Of a stretch of DNA of 9,531 bases, positions 6,971-9,531 are shown one piece after another. The translations under genes and the position numbers were made by a program. The notes under the pieces were generated by a model that was not told the DNA's origin, made no database searches, and saw nothing but the letters and a program-made list of their open reading frames with translations. The stretch is from Alphaproteobacteria bacterium (GTDB lineage: Bacteria > Pseudomonadota > Alphaproteobacteria > JALRGP01): positions 1-9,531 of the forward strand of contig JALRGP010000035.1 of NCBI GenBank assembly GCA_023259685.1. Direction: 5' to 3'. Within the stretch, counting starts at the first letter, position 1. Each line of letters begins with the position of its first letter.

Positions 6971-7143
6971 TTTTTTTCATTTGTAAGAAGAAACAACGTA
7001 AAAAAATACTCTTTAAAGATGTAGAGGGCAATAAAGAATGGGAATTTTATTGGGGAAAAAACCTTGCTACGTCACTCCCTGTTTTTCATCGCATCTGGGC
7101 CATATTATTTGGCACAGGGATGAATGTGCTAATATTTTTTTAG
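6967..7143 (+). pseudogene. Start-less open stretch, possible gene remnant
   Basis: Between the divergent genes, this frame is open for 58 codons and ends in TAG at 7141-7143. It has no ATG, GTG or TTG before codon 52. The conceptual product has protein-like composition (for example VEGNKEWEFYWGKN, then a hydrophobic tail ending GTGMNVLIFF). I do not recognise it. It may be the decayed end of a gene or simply chance in a non-coding spacer. Apart from the CtrA-like site and this stretch, the 6918-7165 gap shows nothing else I can name. Confidence 0.2.
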
Positions 7144-7165
7144 AATGCTGTGTCTTTAAACAAAA

Positions 7166-8359
7166 ATGGGAATTATTCATGATTATAAAAGCCTTCCCAA
7201 GCAGCAAAAACAACAACACATTTTCATTGGTTGGATGTGTTTTTTTTGGAGTATGGCCTCGTTAATGGTTTTTACTCTTTTACCTATTTTTTTAAAAAAA
7301 GAGTTACACATGAGTCATTCATCAATTGGCATGATTGATGGTATTTCTGTTTTTTTGGCATTTGTATCTAAAATCATGATGGGCGGGTTCAGCGATGTGT
7401 TAAAATCAAGACGAAAACTGATTGTCATCGGCAACGCCATGTCTATGATTATCAAACCAATGTTTGCATTGGCCAGCTATTCAGGGGCTATTTTTTTAGC
7501 AAAAGCCATTGATCGTTTTAGCAAGGGCATTAGATCTGCGCCCACAGATGCATTAATTGGAGATTGGACCACCCCTCAAACCATTGGAATGGGATATGGT
7601 ATCCGCAATACCTTGTATGCTCTTGGAGCCGTGATGGGCTCGATGTTAGCGTCGCAATTGTACAAATCTTATTCCAGTTTTCGTTTGGTATTTTGGTTAT
7701 CCTTTTTTCCCGCATTTGCTGCGTTTTTAATATCAATTTTTTTAATCAAGGATACGAATAGTTTAACGTCTAACAAACGGCGCTGGTCTTTTAAAGACCT
7801 GTCGTCATTACCCAGGCCATTTTGGTTATTTATGATTGGAATATTCTTTTTAATGATGGCACGCTTTAGCGAATCTTTTTTAACATTGCGCGCCAAAGAA
7901 ATTGGATTTGAAACGCACCAATTACCCTTGTTGTTTTTAATTTACGAATTAACAAATTTTACCATTGCATTCCCCATGGGATATTTGGCAGACAAACTAA
8001 ACCGCGTTTATTTATTAATGATTGGGATCATTATGTTATGTATATGCGATATTTTCTTTTTCACATCGACATCACAAATCTCTATTGTGGCTGGTTTTGC
8101 ATTATGCGGTATTCATTTGGGCAGCACACAAGGATTAATGGCAACGATTGTATCGTCCTTTCCAAGTCCTTATATGAGAGGAACAGCTTTTGCCATTTTT
8201 TATTTGGTTGCTGGCGTTGGGGTGTATGTTGGCAATTCTATGGCAGGATATTTTTCAGATCTGAGCAATACAACGGTTCCTGCTTTCCAATATGGCCTTG
8301 CGATGAGCAGCATTGCCATCGCAATTTTGTGGTTCCAAAAGAAAAAGATTATTTCTTGA
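7166..8359 (+). CDS. Major facilitator superfamily transporter
   Basis: The 397-residue inner-membrane protein has the hydrophobic pattern of about 12 transmembrane helices. The MFS motif between helices 2 and 3 appears at 73-83 (GGFSDVLKSRR) and is echoed in the second half as GYLADKLNR (272-280). DRFSKGIRSAPTDALI (116-131) marks a subfamily of uncharacterised bacterial MFS carriers with a D-R-x-x-K-G-I-R-x-A-P-x-D-A-L motif; its substrate is not known to me. The N-terminal 20 residues are Gln/Lys-rich and cytoplasmic. The ATG at 7166 has no Shine-Dalgarno, but there is no better start before helix 1. A short repeat of the start region (AATGGGAATT) lies at 7037-7046. The fdxA promoter begins 37 bp after its stop, so fdxA-carD appears to be a separate unit. 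Confidence 0.9.
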   Translation: MGIIHDYKSLPKQQKQQHIFIGWMCFFWSMASLMVFTLLPIFLKKELHMSHSSIGMIDGISVFLAFVSKIMMGGFSDVLKSRRKLIVIGNAMSMIIKPMFALASYSGAIFLAKAIDRFSKGIRSAPTDALIGDWTTPQTIGMGYGIRNTLYALGAVMGSMLASQLYKSYSSFRLVFWLSFFPAFAAFLISIFLIKDTNSLTSNKRRWSFKDLSSLPRPFWLFMIGIFFLMMARFSESFLTLRAKEIGFETHQLPLLFLIYELTNFTIAFPMGYLADKLNRVYLLMIGIIMLCICDIFFFTSTSQISIVAGFALCGIHLGSTQGLMATIVSSFPSPYMRGTAFAIFYLVAGVGVYVGNSMAGYFSDLSNTTVPAFQYGLAMSSIAIAILWFQKKKIIS

Positions 8360-8395
8360 GAAGTAAACCATTTTTGTTTATAAAATGTCAAAATA

Positions 8396-8424
8396 TTGTC
8401 TTTCTCAAGTATAAATGCTATAAA
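8396..8424 (+). promoter_or_regulatory. Sigma-70-type promoter for fdxA-carD
   Basis: TTGTCT (8396-8401) and TATAAA (8419-8424) are separated by exactly 17 bp, a good housekeeping-type pair. Transcription would start near 8431, giving a leader of about 23 nt before the fdxA ATG at 8454. No regulator site is evident. Confidence 0.6.
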
Positions 8425-8453
8425 TATATTAAGGATTATTTAAAAACAACAAG

Positions 8454-8780
8454 ATGGCTCACATCGTGACTGAAAGCTGCATTCGTTGCAAATACATGGA
8501 TTGTGTCAGCGTTTGCCCCGTAGATTGCTTTTATGCTGGAGAAAATATGTTAGTTATTCATCCTGATGAATGTATTGATTGTGGTGTGTGTATCCCTGAA
8601 TGTCCTGTCCAAGCCATTGTGCCTGATACCAACGATCAAGTATTTGAATGGGCTTTGTTAAATCGAACCTATGCAGAGCAATGGCCAAAAATCACTGAAA
8701 AAGCAATACCACCTCATGATGCGGATCATTGGGCTGCTGTGACAGATAAAAAAAAATACTTTAGTTCGAAACCTCATTAA
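8454..8780 (+). CDS. fdxA: Seven-iron ferredoxin FdxA ([3Fe-4S][4Fe-4S])
   Basis: FdxA is a small soluble electron carrier with one [3Fe-4S] and one [4Fe-4S] cluster. The 108-residue product aligns with the Azotobacter FdI family. Cys9, Cys17 and Cys50 match the three-iron cluster ligands, and Cys21, Cys40, Cys43 and Cys46 match the four-iron cluster ligands, each one position later than in mature FdI because the initiator Met is counted. Residues 14-25 (YMDCVSVCPVDC) and 38-51 (DECIDCGVCIPECP) hold the motifs. The C-terminal extension (58-108), with WALLNRTYAEQWP and a terminal KKYFSSKP, is typical of the alphaproteobacterial form of about 110 residues. It is followed after 28 bp by carD, an arrangement I associate with alphaproteobacteria. 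The electron partner cannot be read from the sequence. Confidence 0.96.
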   Translation: MAHIVTESCIRCKYMDCVSVCPVDCFYAGENMLVIHPDECIDCGVCIPECPVQAIVPDTNDQVFEWALLNRTYAEQWPKITEKAIPPHDADHWAAVTDKKKYFSSKPH

Positions 8781-8793
8781 ATCATCTTTTAGA

Positions 8794-8799
8794 AAGGAG
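8794..8799 (+). promoter_or_regulatory. Strong ribosome-binding site of carD
   Basis: AAGGAG, nine bases before ATG 8809, is the only near-perfect Shine-Dalgarno in the window. Most other genes here have weak or no such motif. It fixes the carD start and suggests independent, efficient translation of carD within the fdxA transcript. Confidence 0.85.
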
Positions 8800-8808
8800 T
8801 CATCCCAC

Positions 8809-9306
8809 ATGAATATAAATTTTGAAATTGGCGGCTTTATTGTTCATCCATCTCACGGTGTTGGGCGCTTTATGGGCATAGAAAGTGTCAACGTCGACGG
8901 TCATATCAGTCGCTTTCTGATTATTCAATTTGATAAAGAAAAAATGACCGTGCGCATACCAGAAAATAAAATTGAAACCGCGGGGCTTCGTCATTTATAC
9001 ACAACAGAATGCATCAGCGAAATTTTAGATCTTTTAAAATCACCAGCAGGACGCGTTAAAAAAATTGTTTGGGGACGCCGTGCTCAGGAATACGAAGTGA
9101 AAATTAACTCTGGAAATCCCTCAGCTATTGTAGAAGTATTGAGAGAGCTGCATAATAGAAATATTTTATCAGATCAATCCTACAGTGAACGACAAATTTA
9201 TCAAAATGCCTTATATCGTTTTGCCAGAGAGTATGCCATTTCTTATGGAATATCTGAAGAAGAAGCAATCAGAGATATTGAAAAAAGACTGAATAACGCT
9301 GCTTAA
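8809..9306 (+). CDS. carD: CarD/CdnL-family RNA polymerase-binding transcription regulator
   Basis: CarD/CdnL binds the RNA polymerase beta subunit and stabilises open promoter complexes, especially at rRNA and other growth-related promoters. The 165-residue product has the family's two domains. The N-terminal RNA-polymerase-interaction domain (about 1-65) opens with FEIGGFIVHPSHGVGRF and ends with VRIPENKIETAGLR. The C-terminal helical domain (about 75-163) contains RVKKIVWGRRAQEYEVKINSG, in which Trp88 corresponds to the conserved tryptophan that wedges at the upstream edge of the transcription bubble. The length matches alphaproteobacterial CdnL, which in Caulobacter affects growth and metabolism. 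It is the second gene after fdxA, with its own strong ribosome-binding site. A hairpin follows 1 bp after the stop. Confidence 0.95.
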   Translation: MNINFEIGGFIVHPSHGVGRFMGIESVNVDGHISRFLIIQFDKEKMTVRIPENKIETAGLRHLYTTECISEILDLLKSPAGRVKKIVWGRRAQEYEVKINSGNPSAIVEVLRELHNRNILSDQSYSERQIYQNALYRFAREYAISYGISEEEAIRDIEKRLNNAA

Positions 9307-9307
9307 A

Positions 9308-9334
9308 AAACAGGAAAGCAAAACTTTCCTGTTT
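9308..9334. terminator. Hairpin terminator between carD and the convergent partial gene
   Basis: A perfect 11-bp stem, AAACAGGAAAG (9308-9318) with CTTTCCTGTTT (9324-9334), closes a 5-nt loop. On minus, the stem runs into six consecutive T residues, a good terminator for the gene ending at 9353. On plus, only three T residues follow the core, so termination of carD may be less complete. Confidence 0.75.
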
Positions 9335-9352
9335 CGGCAATTGAAACGCATA

Positions 9353-9529
9353 TTAACGCGTTAAATAGGGAACGCAAAATATAGGCAAACCTTGTTCGAG
9401 ACGAATTTGGTTTGCCCTTAACAATATTTGTTGTTGATTTAAAATATCATGACCCCATACGTAAGACCCATTAATGTATTGAATGAGAATACCTTGATCG
9501 GCTAAAAAATCAATAACCACATTAAATTC
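9353..9529 (-). CDS. Unrecognised protein, C-terminal fragment (5' part outside window)
   Basis: On the minus strand the frame is open from the window edge to TAA at 9353-9355 and gives 58 residues, including VVIDFLADQGILIQYINGSY and, near the end, LRANQIRLEQGLPIFCVPYL. The composition is protein-like and the stop is followed 18 nt later by a hairpin with a T-run in the right orientation, which supports a real gene. I do not recognise the family from this piece. The helix-strand-like pattern suggests a small soluble domain, but nothing more can be said. Confidence 0.55.
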   Translation of the reverse strand, partial: EFNVVIDFLADQGILIQYINGSYVWGHDILNQQQILLRANQIRLEQGLPIFCVPYLTR

Positions 9530-9531
9530 AA

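Noticed and set aside
7038..7265. Plus-strand 75-codon frame before the MFS gene
   Set aside because: It overlaps the start of the MFS coding region by 100 bases, and its translation has no recognisable motif or convincing ribosome-binding site.
8038..8469. Long plus-strand reading frame overlapping the MFS gene and running into fdxA
   Set aside because: It is out of frame with the clear MFS gene, has low-complexity Cys/Phe-rich translation and crosses the fdxA promoter; it is a shadow.
9353..9364. Palindrome TTAACGCGTTAA, considered as a CtrA or other regulator site
   Set aside because: Its half-site spacing (N4) does not fit CtrA, and it lies at the 3' end of the partial minus-strand gene, covering its stop codon.

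Overview
The window is AT-rich DNA (roughly two-thirds A+T by eye) from a Gram-negative bacterium, most likely an alphaproteobacterium of the host-associated kind (Holosporales or Rickettsiales-like). The evidence is an outer-membrane beta-barrel protein, LolD, the pairs efp/inositol-monophosphatase-like and fdxA/carD (neighbour pairs I associate with alphaproteobacteria), and a perfect CtrA-type site (TTAA-N7-TTAAC). The lineage call is inference from gene content and composition; no rRNA is present.

Layout, left to right. Positions 1-501: the 3' end of an outer-membrane barrel gene, its intrinsic terminator and, 7 nt later, tRNA-Lys(CTT). Positions 508-1776 (minus): efp (elongation factor P) followed after 3 nt by an inositol-monophosphatase-fold protein that has lost its metal-binding acidic residues. 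Positions 1895-3028 (plus): a protein of unknown function whose layout resembles phage tail/baseplate-hub-like proteins of alphaproteobacteria. Positions 3078-3734 (minus): lolD, the lipoprotein-release ATPase, alone. Positions 3890-5411 (plus): a class-I glutamine-amidotransferase-like peptidase C26 overlapping by 11 bp an EamA-family transporter that carries an 8-G tract. A bidirectional hairpin separates this from a minus-strand gene (5481-6917) for a probably exported 478-residue protein that I do not recognise. Upstream of that gene is the CtrA-like site. Positions 7166-8359 (plus): a major facilitator transporter. Positions 8454-9306 (plus): the seven-iron ferredoxin fdxA and the RNA-polymerase-binding regulator carD/cdnL, with a recognisable promoter. 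The window closes with a hairpin and the 3' end of an unrecognised minus-strand gene.

Most of this is housekeeping: translation (tRNA-Lys, EF-P), envelope biogenesis (outer-membrane barrel, LolD), electron transfer (FdxA) and transcription initiation (CarD), with two transporters. I see no complete novel multi-gene system. The parts most worth a second look are the catalytically stripped IMPase-like protein coupled to efp, the orphan phage-tail-like gene, and the CtrA-site-linked exported protein.
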